Source: Anas platyrhynchos (Eukaryota; Chordata; Aves; Anseriformes; Anatidae). Taken from it: a DNA stretch of 64,000 nt. The position numbers and the translations under genes are program-made. The stretch is from positions 8,965,001 to 9,029,000 of the forward strand of contig NC_092611.1 in the NCBI RefSeq assembly GCF_047663525.1. The letters run 5' to 3'. The notes beneath the pieces were generated by a model. That model worked only from the letters and a program-made list of their open reading frames with translations, was not told the DNA's origin and did not search any database. This document shows positions 8,021 through 64,000 of this stretch, piece after piece (positions within the stretch are counted from its first letter, which is position 1; every line of letters starts with the position of its first letter).

Positions 8021-64000
<55,980 letters not shown>

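Overview
This window is vertebrate nuclear DNA and almost certainly avian. The encoded APOA1 is 264 residues and closely matches bird apoA-I as I remember it. The variants (propeptide RYFWQH, C-terminus ...LDELQKTVA) look more like duck or goose than chicken; that species guess rests on memory of the family, not on a search. Gene order and orientation (APOA4 minus, APOC3 plus, APOA1 minus, SIK3 minus) are the conserved APOA1/C3/A4 cluster beside SIK3, as on human 11q23. The DNA is GC-rich, intergenic distances are short, and I found no confident transposon copy.

Layout. Positions 1-61 hold only the first coding exon (signal peptide) of APOA4, which runs off the left edge; its TATA box is at 136-145. 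About 850 bp separate it from the divergent APOC3 (exons 962-1712), which has a TATA box at 932-937 and an HNF4/DR1-type element at 889-900. APOC3 is followed tail-to-tail by APOA1 (about 2280-3928), with a TATA box at 3951-3960 and upstream elements resembling human hepatic sites C and B. A 1.7 kb GC-rich spacer leads to the SIK3 3' end at about 5648.

From about 5648 to 64000 everything belongs to SIK3 on the minus strand. I delineated 23 coding exons (exons 2-24 if the missing first exon is exon 1). Their phases are compatible throughout and they sum to 3849 nt, giving 1282 codons plus stop (1234 codons without the 144-nt cassette exon 15). Exon 1, which should carry the start and glycine-rich loop, lies beyond 64000. 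Positions 43528-64000 are therefore about 20.5 kb of intron 1. The 3' UTR appears to be interrupted by an intron directly after the stop codon (7621-8010).

Biology. The three apolipoproteins are secreted amphipathic-helix proteins of HDL, chylomicron and VLDL metabolism, with hepatocyte/enterocyte-type promoter elements. SIK3 is an LKB1-activated, AMPK-related kinase that restrains CRTC and class IIa HDAC signalling. The window preserves its activation-loop Thr, UBA domain and three RRxS/T-type 14-3-3 sites, including the 52-codon exon whose loss causes the mouse Sleepy phenotype. I see no clearly undescribed system. The most interesting leads are exact D-box and CRE matches in SIK3 intron 1, the 3' UTR intron, a NAGNAG acceptor and several short repeat/palindrome structures.
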